Positions 44,525 to 53,431 of a DNA stretch of 64,000 nt are shown piece by piece. The notes under the pieces are model-generated. The model was not told the origin of the DNA, searched no databases, and was given only the letters and a program-made list of their open reading frames with translations. This stretch comes from Pseudomonas sp. DTU_2021_1001937_2_SI_NGA_ILE_001. Its GTDB lineage: Bacteria; Pseudomonadota; Gammaproteobacteria; Pseudomonadales; Pseudomonadaceae. A program made the translations under genes and the position numbers. Location: the NCBI RefSeq assembly GCF_032463525.1, contig NZ_CP135971.1:3658001-3722000 (forward strand), in the 5' to 3' direction. Within the stretch, counting starts at the first letter, position 1; each line of letters begins with the position of its first letter.

Positions 44525-44969
44525 CATGCACCTGCACATCATTGCCGGCCTGCTGCGTCGCGGCCATGCCCTCGACCAGTTGTCCACAGGGCTGACCCTG
44601 CTCAGCGTGGTGCTGGGTCTTGTCCCCCTGTGGATAAACACACCCGCCCTGCCCGTTGCAATGCTGGCGGCCTGCCTGATGCTGCTCGGACTTGTGGAAA
44701 AGTACTACGCGCTGCGCGTGGCGTTCGACGCCGAGCTGTTCCAGACCCTGGCCAGCGACGCCACGCACCTGACGGCAAACACCCGGGCGCTGGACCAGGC
44801 GCTGACCGGCCTGGGCCTGCAACCGGCGGGCAAGGCCAGCCGCCCCTGGGCCGAACGCAGTCAGGGCGCGTTGAAGCTGTTGCGCCAACAGGTGCTGTTC
44901 GTGGCCCTGCAGTGTGTGCTGCTGTTGGGCACCTTGCTGATTTACCCATGGCTCGCCATGTTCCATTGA
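44514..44969 (+). CDS. Small membrane protein of the lipid operon
   Basis: A 151-residue protein with two or three hydrophobic segments (residues about 22-55 and a C-terminal helix LLRQQVLFVALQCVLLLGTLLIYPWLAMF). The middle is amphipathic and charged. I do not recognise the family. It starts 11 bp inside the previous gene, so it is co-translated with the phosphatase, and may serve as a membrane scaffold for the lipid enzymes. Confidence 0.65.
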   Translation: MHPDMHLHIIAGLLRRGHALDQLSTGLTLLSVVLGLVPLWINTPALPVAMLAACLMLLGLVEKYYALRVAFDAELFQTLASDATHLTANTRALDQALTGLGLQPAGKASRPWAERSQGALKLLRQQVLFVALQCVLLLGTLLIYPWLAMFH

Positions 44970-44979
44970 AGGAAATCCA

Positions 44980-45597
44980 ATGCTCGAATCCCTGGTCGCC
45001 TCATTGATCACCGCCGGCGCACGCAGCGTGACCGGCGCCCGCAGCCTGTGGCTGGGCTGTACCCCCCAGGCCACGCAGCGCATCTACTTCGCCAACCACA
45101 CCAGCCACGGTGACTTCGTGCTGCTCTGGGCCTCGCTGCCGCGTGAGCTGCGCCGTTTCACCCGTCCGGTGGCGGGCGCCGACTACTGGCTGCACGGCAG
45201 GCTGCGCCCTTACATCATCAACCGGGTGTTCCATGGCGTACTGGTCGACCGTACGCGCAAGGACGAACAGGCCAACCCGCTGCAACCGATGCTCGATGCC
45301 CTGGGGCTGGGTTATTCACTGATCATCTTCCCGGAAGGCACACGCAACCCCGACGAAGGCCTGCTGCCGTTCAAGAGCGGCATCTACCACCTGGCGAAAA
45401 GTTACCCACAAGCCGAGCTGGTGCCGGTGTGGATTTCCAATCTCAACCGGGTCATGCCCAAGGGCCGCATGCTGCCCCTGCCCCTGCTGTGCACCACCAG
45501 CTTCGGCGCGCCGCTGCAACTGGGTGAAGACGAAAGCAAAGAGCAATTCCTCGCCCGCAGCCGTGACGCGCTGCTGGCCCTGGCGGCGGAGCAGTAA
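44980..45597 (+). CDS. PlsC-like 1-acylglycerol-3-phosphate acyltransferase
   Basis: A 205-residue acyltransferase with the PlsC-type motifs NHTSHGD (catalytic His40 and Asp45, H-x4-D) and FPEGTR (residues 117-122), plus SGIYHLA. Family enzymes acylate lysophosphatidic acid to phosphatidic acid or other lyso-lipids. Chain is shorter than housekeeping PlsC (about 240), and the genome should have another copy elsewhere, so this is an auxiliary enzyme. Located 10 bp after the small membrane protein gene and 2 bp before the cdsA-like gene; one operon. Confidence 0.9.
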   Translation: MLESLVASLITAGARSVTGARSLWLGCTPQATQRIYFANHTSHGDFVLLWASLPRELRRFTRPVAGADYWLHGRLRPYIINRVFHGVLVDRTRKDEQANPLQPMLDALGLGYSLIIFPEGTRNPDEGLLPFKSGIYHLAKSYPQAELVPVWISNLNRVMPKGRMLPLPLLCTTSFGAPLQLGEDESKEQFLARSRDALLALAAEQ

Positions 45598-45599
45598 CG

Positions 45600-46529
45600 A
45601 TGGAAAACCAGACTCAACTGTTGTTCATGGGCATCGGCGTCATCCTGCTGCTGGCCTCGGTGATCGGCCATGTGCTCAAGCTCAAGGCACGCGGCCCGCA
45701 CGCGGTGATCGACAACCTCAACGCGCGCATCCACGCCTGGTGGGTGATGGTCATCGTCATCGGCATCGCCTTCTGGCTGGGCTATGGCGCCGTGATCCTG
45801 CTGTTCTACGCGGTGTCGTTCTATGCCCTGCGCGAATTCCTCACCCTGACCCCCACGCGGCGCAGCGACTACCCGGCGCTGGTGGCCGCGTTCTACCTGG
45901 CCCTGCCCCTGCAGTACGTGCTGATCGCCATCGACTGGTACGGCCTGTACTCGATCTTCATCCCGGTTTATGTGTTCCTGCTGCTGCCGATCCTCGCCTC
46001 GCTGGGCGGGGACAGCCAACACTTCCTGGAGCGTGCCTCCAAGGTGCAGTGGGGGCTGATGATCGCGGTGTTCTGTGTGTCGTACGTACCCGCCCTGCTG
46101 ACCCTGGACATCGTCGGCTATGAAGGCCGCAACCTGCTGCTGATCGCCTTCCTGGTCATCGTGGTGCAGCTGTCGGACGTGCTGCAGTACGTGTGCGGCA
46201 AGCTGTTCGGCAAGCGCAAGATCGCCCCTAACCTCTCCCCCTCCAAGACCGTCGAGGGCTTCGTTGGCGGCATCCTGCTGGCTTCGCTGATCGGTGCCGG
46301 GCTGTGGTGGATCACCCCGTTCTCGCCGGTGCAGGCGTTCTTCATCGCTCTGCTGATCAACCTGCTGGGCTTTGCCGGCGGCATCGTGATGTCGGCGATC
46401 AAGCGCGACCGGGGCGTGAAGGACTGGGGCCACATGATCGAAGGCCACGGCGGCATGCTCGACCGCATCGACTCGGTGTGTTTCGCGGCGCCGATCTTCT
46501 TCCACCTGGTGCGTTACTGGTGGACCTGA
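45600..46529 (+). CDS. CdsA-like phosphatidate cytidylyltransferase, YnbB-like
   Basis: A 309-residue protein with about eight membrane helices. The CDS signature is complete near residues 265-292 (SAIKRDRGVKDWGHMIEGHG, GMLDRIDS). It makes CDP-diacylglycerol from phosphatidate and CTP, which the phosphatidyltransferase at the head of the operon would use. It resembles E. coli YnbB more than housekeeping CdsA in size and N-terminus. It is the last gene of the lipid operon; no strong terminator was seen after it. Confidence 0.92.
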   Translation: MENQTQLLFMGIGVILLLASVIGHVLKLKARGPHAVIDNLNARIHAWWVMVIVIGIAFWLGYGAVILLFYAVSFYALREFLTLTPTRRSDYPALVAAFYLALPLQYVLIAIDWYGLYSIFIPVYVFLLLPILASLGGDSQHFLERASKVQWGLMIAVFCVSYVPALLTLDIVGYEGRNLLLIAFLVIVVQLSDVLQYVCGKLFGKRKIAPNLSPSKTVEGFVGGILLASLIGAGLWWITPFSPVQAFFIALLINLLGFAGGIVMSAIKRDRGVKDWGHMIEGHGGMLDRIDSVCFAAPIFFHLVRYWWT

Positions 46530-46850
46530 ACGCAGGCAGTTGATATCAAAATGATTTCAAACTGTTGCAAGGTTTTATCGCGTCAAGGCGGGTCCTGGCA
46601 CCCGCCGTCTTTTCAACTCAGTCGAAAAAAGCCTGAGAGGCCTGATCCAGAGCGGTTACATCGAAAAACCTATGACCGCACACAGCGCCGGCAGCGGCCC
46701 TGCCCGACTCAGAAAGATGCATTTCCCAAGGTTTTTTTCGAACCGCATCTCGTCTTTGGCATCTGTTGTGGGTAGTTTGCGTTCGGCAAGGAGACGTTGG
46801 CGCGATTTTTTTGTGCAGGACGCACGGAATTACTCAGAGGCTTCACCTTT
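46530..46850. other. Intergenic region before opgD
   Basis: 321 bp with the 3' end of the lipid operon and the promoter of opgD by position. I see a few A/T-rich stretches but no clear promoter, repeat or small gene. Confidence 0.4.
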
Positions 46851-48470
46851 ATGAACCGCAGGAATCTCCTCAAAGCATCGATGGCGCTGGCGGCTTATAG
46901 CACCCTGCCAGCCTCGGGACTTTTTGCTGCGCGCGCCCTCGCCGCTGCAGCGGACGGCAAAAGCGAACCGTTCGACTTCGACTGGTTGAAGAAGCACGCC
47001 AAGGATCTGGCCGGCAAGACTTACGTGAGCACCAAGCAGGTGCTGCCACCGGTGCTGGCCGACATGACGCCGCAGCAGTTCAACGCCATCCGCTACGACC
47101 CTGAGCATTCCCTGTGGCGCGAGCTCAAGGGCCAGCTCGACGTGCAGTTCTTCCACGTCGGCATGGGCTTCAAGACGCCCGTGCGCATGTACAGCGTCGA
47201 CACCAAGGCCAAGACCGCGCGGGAAGTGCACTTCCGTCACGAGCTGTTCAACTACGAAAGCAGCGGCATCGACAAGAACAAGGTCACCGGCGACCTCGGC
47301 TTCGCCGGCTTCAAGCTGTTCAAGGCGCCGGAAATCGCCGTCCACGACATCGTCTCGTTCCTCGGTGCCAGCTATTTCCGTGCGGTGGACTCCACCAAGC
47401 AGTACGGCCTCTCGGCCCGTGGCCTGGCCATCGACAGCTACGCCAAGCGCCAGGAAGAATTCCCCGACTTCACCAAGTTCTGGTTCGAAGCGCCGGCCAA
47501 GAACGCCACGCGCTTCGTGGTCTACGCGCTGCTTGACTCGCCGAGCGCCACCGGCGCCTACCGCTTCGACATCGACTGCCAGGCCAACCAGGTGGTGATG
47601 GATATCCAGGCGGATATCAACGCGCGGGCCGACATCGAGCAACTGGGCGTGACACCAATGACCAGCATGTTCAGCTGCGGCACCCACGAGCGCCGCATGT
47701 GCGACAGCATCCACCCGCAACTGCACGACTCCGACCGCCTGTCGATGTGGCGTGGCAACGGCGAGTGGATCTGCCGACCGCTGAACAACCCTGCCAAGCT
47801 GCAGTTCAACGCCTTCGCCGACAAGGACCCCAAGGGCTTCGGCCTGGTGCAGTACGACCATGACTTCGCCAGCTACCAGGACACCGTGGTGTGGTACAGC
47901 CGCCGCCCGAGCCTGTGGGTCGAGCCGACCACCGCCTGGGGTGAAGGCGAGGTCAGCCTGCTGGAAATCCCCACCACCGGCGAGACCATGGACAACATCG
48001 TGGTGTTCTGGACGCCGAAGAACAAGGTCAAGGCCGGTGACTCGCTCAACTATGGCTACAAGCTGTACTGGAGCGCTCTGCCACCGGTGAGCACGCCGCT
48101 GGCGCAGATCCACGCCACCCGCTCGGGCATGGGCGGCTTCCTGGAAGGCTGGGCACCGGGCGAGCACTACCCGAAAACCTGGGCGCGGCGCTTCGCAGTG
48201 GACTTCCACGGCGGCGGCATCGACCGCCTGCCCGAGGGCGTAGGCATCGAGCCGGTGCTCACCGTGTCCCACGGCAAGACCCAGGACTTCAACATCCAGT
48301 ACCTGCCGGACATCAAGGGCTACCGGGTGATCTTCGACTGGGTACCGGACAGCGATTCGGTGGAGCCGGTGAACATGCGCATGTTCATCCGCTCCCGCGA
48401 CCGCACCCTCAGCGAGACCTGGCTGTACCAGTACTTCCCGCCAGCACCAGACAAGCGCAAGTACCCGTAA
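46851..48470 (+). CDS. opgD: Glucan biosynthesis protein D (OpgD/MdoD)
   Basis: A 539-residue periplasmic protein for osmoregulated periplasmic glucans, which controls backbone structure. The Tat-type signal [17 protein letters not shown] has the twin Arg at residues 3-4. Landmarks of the OpgG/OpgD beta-sandwich are [29 protein letters not shown] and the long conserved [20 protein letters not shown]. The chain is the normal length. The ATG at 46851 gives the Tat signal; the frame extends upstream without similarity. It is transcribed alone, followed by a long hairpin. Confidence 0.95.
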   Translation: MNRRNLLKASMALAAYSTLPASGLFAARALAAAADGKSEPFDFDWLKKHAKDLAGKTYVSTKQVLPPVLADMTPQQFNAIRYDPEHSLWRELKGQLDVQFFHVGMGFKTPVRMYSVDTKAKTAREVHFRHELFNYESSGIDKNKVTGDLGFAGFKLFKAPEIAVHDIVSFLGASYFRAVDSTKQYGLSARGLAIDSYAKRQEEFPDFTKFWFEAPAKNATRFVVYALLDSPSATGAYRFDIDCQANQVVMDIQADINARADIEQLGVTPMTSMFSCGTHERRMCDSIHPQLHDSDRLSMWRGNGEWICRPLNNPAKLQFNAFADKDPKGFGLVQYDHDFASYQDTVVWYSRRPSLWVEPTTAWGEGEVSLLEIPTTGETMDNIVVFWTPKNKVKAGDSLNYGYKLYWSALPPVSTPLAQIHATRSGMGGFLEGWAPGEHYPKTWARRFAVDFHGGGIDRLPEGVGIEPVLTVSHGKTQDFNIQYLPDIKGYRVIFDWVPDSDSVEPVNMRMFIRSRDRTLSETWLYQYFPPAPDKRKYP

Positions 48471-48547
48471 GCCCAATACTGGTCAATTAGGCCGCTCCCA
48501 CCGGGCCACATGTCGCTTAAGCGAACAGTATTGCCCGTAAGCCTGGC

Positions 48548-48606
48548 CCAGGCACCCCGTGCGCGCGGCATAAGCCGCAACCACGGCGGTGCCTGGCAGG
48601 TCTTTT
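48548..48606 (+). terminator. Long nested hairpin after opgD
   Basis: The arms CCAGGCACC/GGTGCCTGG (48548-48556 and 48588-48596), then CCGTG/CACGG (48557-48561 and 48582-48586), then GCGGC/GCCGC (48565-48569 and 48574-48578) nest around an ATAA loop. A TCTTTTC stretch follows. It should be a terminator or stable 3'-end structure for opgD; the rest of the 48471-48794 interval shows nothing else clear. Confidence 0.65.
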
Positions 48607-48794
48607 CGTCCCGGCGGATTTGACAGGTCGCCCATCAGCGACTGTTATACAGGCCTGTCACGCCGTTGGAGCCTTCGCTCCCGACACCCCCGCTCATACC
48701 TGATTCCCTTCCTGCATCGTCCGCACCGGCGGCCGGTGGGCGGTAGCGTTGCCGTCCCTGCCAGCCCGTGTTCATCTGCCCGAAAGGCCAACAC

Positions 48795-50105
48795 ATGACC
48801 TTATCCCCTGCCCGTGGCGCCGATGGCCGCCGCCGGTCGATCCTGGCGTTCGACCTTTCCACGCTGGTCACCTGGGTCGCCATCAGCCTGTTGGTGGTCG
48901 AGACTTTCTCCGGTGCCCTGCGCTACTACCTCGACCTTGCCGGCCTGGGCCCGCTGCTGTACCTGCCCAAGGCGGCCTGCGTGCTGATGTTCGGCCTGGC
49001 GCTGCTGCGTCTGCGCGCCGGGCCGCTGTTCTGGTTGTGCCTGCTGGGCTGGCTGCTCTCGGCCTTGCTGGGCATGCTGCATGGCGCCAGCCTGCAGAAC
49101 CTTGCCTTCAGCCTGTTCGCCATCAGCCCGCTGCTGTTCGGCCTGGTGCACAGCCAGATGCTGCTGGCGCGGCGCCGGTTGCTGGGCTGGAGCATTGCCC
49201 TGTGCCTGCTGGCCAGCCTGGCCGGGCTGCTGCTGGACAAGTACGGCCAAGTGCCGTGGAAGGGCTACAGCTACAACCTCGGCAGCACCGAACTCAGCGG
49301 CAACACCGCCTGGAGCGCCGACGACCAGGACCGCGTCGCCGGCTTCGCCCGGGTGTCGAACATCCTCTCCAACCTGATCGCCTTCTACAGCCTGTTCCTG
49401 CTGCTGTTCATCCGCTCCCTGCTGCTGCGTCTGCTGCTCTGTGCAGCGGCCCTGGTGGCCATCGTGCTGACCACCAGCAAGGCACCGGCCGGCGCCTTTG
49501 CCCTGACCCTGGGCCTGCTGCTGATCCTGCGCCTGGCCTGGACCTGCCGCGCGCTGTTCGTGCTGGCTGTGGGCATGGGCCTGCTGCTGCCGGCACTGGG
49601 GCTGCTGCAAGACTTCGACGCGCACACCGTGAGCCAGGGCGGCAGCTCGCTGGCCTCGCTCTACGACCGCCTGAACAACACCTGGCCCAACCTGTTCAAC
49701 GCCATGAGCCGCGAAGGCTGGGGCTACACCGGTGCCGGCTTCGGCATGGTCGGCAGCACCATGGCGCTGTTCCCGGTGCCCGGTGCGGGTGTGCTGCTGG
49801 GCATGGACAACAGCGCCCTGTACCTGTGGGCCATGTTCGGCGCAGCGGGCCTGCTGCTCTACAGCCTGCAAGTGCCGATGTTCTGCAGCCTGCTCGACGA
49901 CCGCAGCCGGGTCGGCCACATGTTGCTGTCCATCGGCTTCTGCTGGTGCCTGATCGGCTGGACCACCGACATGTTCGAGATCGCCGGCGCCAACCTGTTC
50001 ATCGGGCTGGTGATCGGCTACGCCGTCAGCGACCGACTCCTCGAACAGACTGCGCCGAGTTCCGCGGCGGCCCCCCACCCCCTGCCCTACGAGGCCTTGC
50101 GCTGA
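48795..50105 (+). CDS. O-antigen ligase/polymerase-like membrane protein (Wzy/WaaL type)
   Basis: A 436-residue, strongly hydrophobic protein with about 11 membrane helices and a large loop (about residues 150-200 and 270-320). The pattern, including YLDLAGLGPLLYLPK and STMALFPVPGAGVLLGMDNSALYLWAMFGAAGLLLYS, resembles Wzy or WaaL proteins, which are poorly conserved in sequence. It would polymerise or ligate a polysaccharide in the periplasm. The glycosidase and acyltransferase genes follow directly (1-nt overlap, then 27 bp), so the three form a locus. The ATG at 48795 has AAAGG upstream. Confidence 0.7.
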   Translation: MTLSPARGADGRRRSILAFDLSTLVTWVAISLLVVETFSGALRYYLDLAGLGPLLYLPKAACVLMFGLALLRLRAGPLFWLCLLGWLLSALLGMLHGASLQNLAFSLFAISPLLFGLVHSQMLLARRRLLGWSIALCLLASLAGLLLDKYGQVPWKGYSYNLGSTELSGNTAWSADDQDRVAGFARVSNILSNLIAFYSLFLLLFIRSLLLRLLLCAAALVAIVLTTSKAPAGAFALTLGLLLILRLAWTCRALFVLAVGMGLLLPALGLLQDFDAHTVSQGGSSLASLYDRLNNTWPNLFNAMSREGWGYTGAGFGMVGSTMALFPVPGAGVLLGMDNSALYLWAMFGAAGLLLYSLQVPMFCSLLDDRSRVGHMLLSIGFCWCLIGWTTDMFEIAGANLFIGLVIGYAVSDRLLEQTAPSSAAAPHPLPYEALR

Positions 50106-51397
50106 TGACCTTCCCGCTCTCCCGAGCCGGCCTGGCACTGCTGGTCGGCTTGTCCCTGCAAACTGCCCAGGCTGAACCGCCGCCCTTCATCCTCGGCATC
50201 TCGACCCACCTGATGAACATCGAGCGACCGTTGGCCCAGCCCTTGGGCCTGGCCGCCGAAGCCGGCTTCACCGCCGTCAAGGACGACGTGTTCTGGTCCA
50301 CCGCCGAGCCAACGCGCAACCACCTGCGCATCATCCCGCAGTGGCGCCGCTACCTCAGCCAGGCGCAGAGCCTGCAACTGGAGCGTCTGGCCATCCTCGG
50401 CTACAGCACCCAGTTCCACGACAACGCCAAGCCGCGCACGCCGGAGGTCACCGGGCCGTTCCTCAACTACGTGGACTACGTCAGCCGGCAACTGGGCAAC
50501 CGCGTGAGCTACTACGAAATCTGGAACGAATGGGACCTGCAGGCGCCCCGTGACCGCCAGTTGGCCCTGGACTACGCCGCACTGGTGAACAAGGCCGCGC
50601 CGGTGATCCGCGCCAACACCCGCGGCGCACCCGGCCCCGAGGCGCGAATTCTGGCGGGTGCGGTGACTCCCGAAGGCATGGACAACGGCTTCGCCGACCA
50701 ACTGATCGTCAGCGGCGCGCTGGAGCAGGTCGACGGCCTGTCCATTCACCCCTACGTGCACTGCTCGGCCAACGACGGCAATACCCCGGAAGCCTGGCAG
50801 TCCTGGGTCAGCGCCTTCGAAGAGAACCTGCGCAACAAGGCTGGGCGCAACGTGCCGATCTACCTCACCGAGGTGGGCTGGCCCAGCCATCAGGGCCCCT
50901 GCGGCAAGAGCGAGATGACCCAAGCGCTGTACATGGCGCGCATCTGGTTTCTGGCGCGGACCATCCCCAACGTCAAGGGCATGTGGTGGTACGACCTGTA
51001 CAACGACGGGCCGGACCGCCACGACCAGGAGCACAACTTCGGCATCCTCGCCGAAGACCTGTCGCCCAAGCCGGCCTGGACCATGATGAAAGCCATCGCC
51101 CCGGTGGTGCGCGACTTCGCCTTCGACGCCCAGGCCAGCGAGCTGTCCGAACGCCTTTACCAGCTGTACTTCCAGCGCGGCGACCAACGCCTGCTGGTGG
51201 CCTGGGCCATCGGCAAGCCGCAGCAACGCGAGGTGCTCAGCCACGGCCCGGTGCAAGGCCCGGTGCGCATGCTCGACACCCTGCAGGCCGAGCGCGGAGA
51301 GATCGCCACCGAACAGAACTGGCAATGCGCCTCCGGGCGCTGCTACGCCTCGGTGCTGCTGACCCGTTACCCGAAGATCATCCGCCTGACCCCTTGA
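50105..51397 (+). CDS. Exported clan GH-A glycoside hydrolase
   Basis: A 430-residue protein with a signal peptide (residues about 1-23, ending TAQA). The TIM-barrel catalytic Glu residues are visible: acid/base E142 in IWNEWD and nucleophile E256 in YLTEVGWPS, the GH-A pair. It resembles GH39/PslG-type endoglycosidases that act on exopolysaccharide, but the exact family is uncertain. The start overlaps the Wzy/WaaL-like gene's stop by 1 nt. The enzyme may trim the polymer made by its neighbours. Confidence 0.85.
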   Translation: MTFPLSRAGLALLVGLSLQTAQAEPPPFILGISTHLMNIERPLAQPLGLAAEAGFTAVKDDVFWSTAEPTRNHLRIIPQWRRYLSQAQSLQLERLAILGYSTQFHDNAKPRTPEVTGPFLNYVDYVSRQLGNRVSYYEIWNEWDLQAPRDRQLALDYAALVNKAAPVIRANTRGAPGPEARILAGAVTPEGMDNGFADQLIVSGALEQVDGLSIHPYVHCSANDGNTPEAWQSWVSAFEENLRNKAGRNVPIYLTEVGWPSHQGPCGKSEMTQALYMARIWFLARTIPNVKGMWWYDLYNDGPDRHDQEHNFGILAEDLSPKPAWTMMKAIAPVVRDFAFDAQASELSERLYQLYFQRGDQRLLVAWAIGKPQQREVLSHGPVQGPVRMLDTLQAERGEIATEQNWQCASGRCYASVLLTRYPKIIRLTP

Positions 51398-51424
51398 CCC
51401 CTCCCAACCTGCCGGCACCTGCCC

Positions 51425-53311
51425 ATGGACTTCAGAAAAGACATCAACGGCCTGCGCGCCCTGGCGGTGCTCGCCGTGCTGCTGTACCACTTCCGTCCTG
51501 CCTGGCTGCCCGGTGGCTTCGCCGGAGTGGACGTGTTCTTCGTGATCTCCGGCTACCTGATCACCGGGATCATCCTGCGCGGCCTGAACACCGGGCGCTT
51601 CAGCCTGGTGGCCTTCTATCGCTCACGGGTGCGACGTATCGTGCCGGCGCTGGCGGTGCTGTGCCTGGTCCTGCTGGTCGGCGGCTGGTTCTACCTGCTG
51701 CCGCTGGACTACGCCGCGCTGGGCAAGCACGTGGCGAGCAGCCTGGGCTTCGTGTCCAACATCGTCTACTGGCGGGAGGCTGGCTACTTCACCGCCAACG
51801 CCCACGAGAAATGGCTGCTGCACACCTGGTCGCTGTCGGTGGAGTGGCAGTTCTACCTGTTGTATCCGCTGGCGCTGTTGCTGCTCAAACGCCTGGTTGG
51901 CCTGCGGGCGCTGCGTGGCTGGGTCCTCGCCGGCTGCCTGGCCAGCCTGGCGCTGTGCCTGTTCGCCGCGCCGCGCTGGCCGGAAGCGGCCTTCTACCTG
52001 CTGCCGACCCGTGCCTGGGAGCTGCTGCTCGGCGCGGTGGCCTGCCTGTTCCCCCTGCGCCTGCCGACCCGCGGGCAGCGCTGGCTGGAGCGCGCCGGAC
52101 TGGCGATGATCCTGGCGGGCTTCGGCCTGATGCAGGCCAGCCAGGGCTGGTCCGCCTACCTGGTACTGCTGCCGGTGCTGGGCACCTGGGCAGTGATCGC
52201 CGCCGCTCGGCAAGGCTCCTGGCTGACCGCCAATCCGGCGGCGCAGTGGCTGGGCCGGCTGTCCTATTCGCTGTACCTGTGGCACTGGCCGGTGGTGGTG
52301 GCGATGAACTACGCCGGCTGGCTGGACAACCCCCTCAGCGTGCTGGCCGGCATGGGCCTGGCCCTGCTGCTGGGCCAGGCTTCTTACCGGCTGGTGGAAA
52401 CCGGTGGCCGCAGTGCAGGCCCGCGTCTGCAGCCCGCGCCGCTGGCGACCCTGACCCTGCTGGCCTTCATCGGCGCCAGCGGCATTTTCGCTTCTGCCGG
52501 CGCGGTGACCGCGCTGCGCAGCATCAGCACCTCCGACCGCGCACGCTTCATTCAGGATTACGCCGACCGCCAGAACCAGCTGTACGAGCCGTACTGGCTC
52601 AAGTGCGACGCCTTTTCGGCATTCACCCAGCGCGGCCAGTCCGGCATCGACGAGTCCTGCATCCGTCGACGAGGCGCCGGCGGCGTGTTCCTGTGGGGCG
52701 ACTCCCACGCCCAGGCTTTGTCGCTGGGACTGCGCACGCAACTGCAAGCGGGCACGCCGTTCTATCAGGTGACCTCGGCCAGCTGCCCGCCCGGCCTCAC
52801 CGCGCCCCTGCAACAGGGCGCCGTGGGCCAGGCCTGCGTGTATGCCACCGAGCTGGCCTGGCGCAGCATCGAACGGCTGCGCCCGAGCATCGTGGTCATG
52901 GCGCAGAAGGACGGCCACGACCGCACCCCATGGAACGACATCGCTGCTCGCCTGCAAGGCTACGGCGTACGCCAGGTGGTACTGGTCGGGCCGGTACCGC
53001 AATGGAGCCCATCGCTGCCCAGCGTCATTGCCAACCGCCACTGGGGGCTGGACGCCTCGCACATTCAGGATCGCGCGCTGGATCGGCACCTGCTTGACGT
53101 GGACCGGGCCCTCCGCCGCCAGATCGACCCCGCGCGGGTACAGTTCGTCTCGCTGCTCGACAAGCTGTGCGACGCCAGCGGCTGCCTGGTGCGCCTGAGC
53201 GGCAACGACCAGCTGCTGCAAATCGACGATGGCCACTTGAGCGCCGAGGGCTCGATGTATGTGGTGCGCCAGTGGCTGTTGCCCCAGCTGCAACCGGCGC
53301 AGGGGGGCTGA
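51425..53311 (+). CDS. Acyltransferase-3 membrane protein with C-terminal SGNH domain (OafA-like)
   Basis: A 628-residue protein. Residues about 1-350 form an acyltransferase-3 domain with ten helices (FRKDINGLRALAVLAVLLYH, GGFAGVDVFFVISGYLITGI, WSLSVEWQFYLLYPL). Residues about 400-628 form an SGNH hydrolase-like domain (WGDSHA with Ser427 region, and DDGHLSAEGS with Asp/His). OafA-type enzymes add acetyl or other acyl groups to O-antigen or exopolysaccharide sugars. It is the last gene of the polysaccharide locus. Confidence 0.92.
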   Translation: MDFRKDINGLRALAVLAVLLYHFRPAWLPGGFAGVDVFFVISGYLITGIILRGLNTGRFSLVAFYRSRVRRIVPALAVLCLVLLVGGWFYLLPLDYAALGKHVASSLGFVSNIVYWREAGYFTANAHEKWLLHTWSLSVEWQFYLLYPLALLLLKRLVGLRALRGWVLAGCLASLALCLFAAPRWPEAAFYLLPTRAWELLLGAVACLFPLRLPTRGQRWLERAGLAMILAGFGLMQASQGWSAYLVLLPVLGTWAVIAAARQGSWLTANPAAQWLGRLSYSLYLWHWPVVVAMNYAGWLDNPLSVLAGMGLALLLGQASYRLVETGGRSAGPRLQPAPLATLTLLAFIGASGIFASAGAVTALRSISTSDRARFIQDYADRQNQLYEPYWLKCDAFSAFTQRGQSGIDESCIRRRGAGGVFLWGDSHAQALSLGLRTQLQAGTPFYQVTSASCPPGLTAPLQQGAVGQACVYATELAWRSIERLRPSIVVMAQKDGHDRTPWNDIAARLQGYGVRQVVLVGPVPQWSPSLPSVIANRHWGLDASHIQDRALDRHLLDVDRALRRQIDPARVQFVSLLDKLCDASGCLVRLSGNDQLLQIDDGHLSAEGSMYVVRQWLLPQLQPAQGG

Positions 53312-53431
53312 AGCGCCGGCCGTCGGCTGCTCGAACACGGCATCGACATACAGGGTTTCCAGGCCTTTCACATCTCTGCCATGCTGGCCCGTCAGGATGA
53401 TCCGCCTCGCACACCAGGAAGGTAATAGGCC

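Noticed and set aside
46830..48476. 548-codon minus-strand frame opposite opgD
   Set aside because: Antisense shadow of opgD; no ribosome-binding site or domain signature.
48749..50104. Upstream extension of the GH-A glycosidase frame into the Wzy-like gene
   Set aside because: The glycosidase has a clear signal peptide at 50105; the extension overlaps the Wzy-like coding sequence in another frame.
50983..53097. 704-codon plus-strand frame spanning the GH-A and OafA genes
   Set aside because: Out of frame with two supported genes and lacks any domain pattern.
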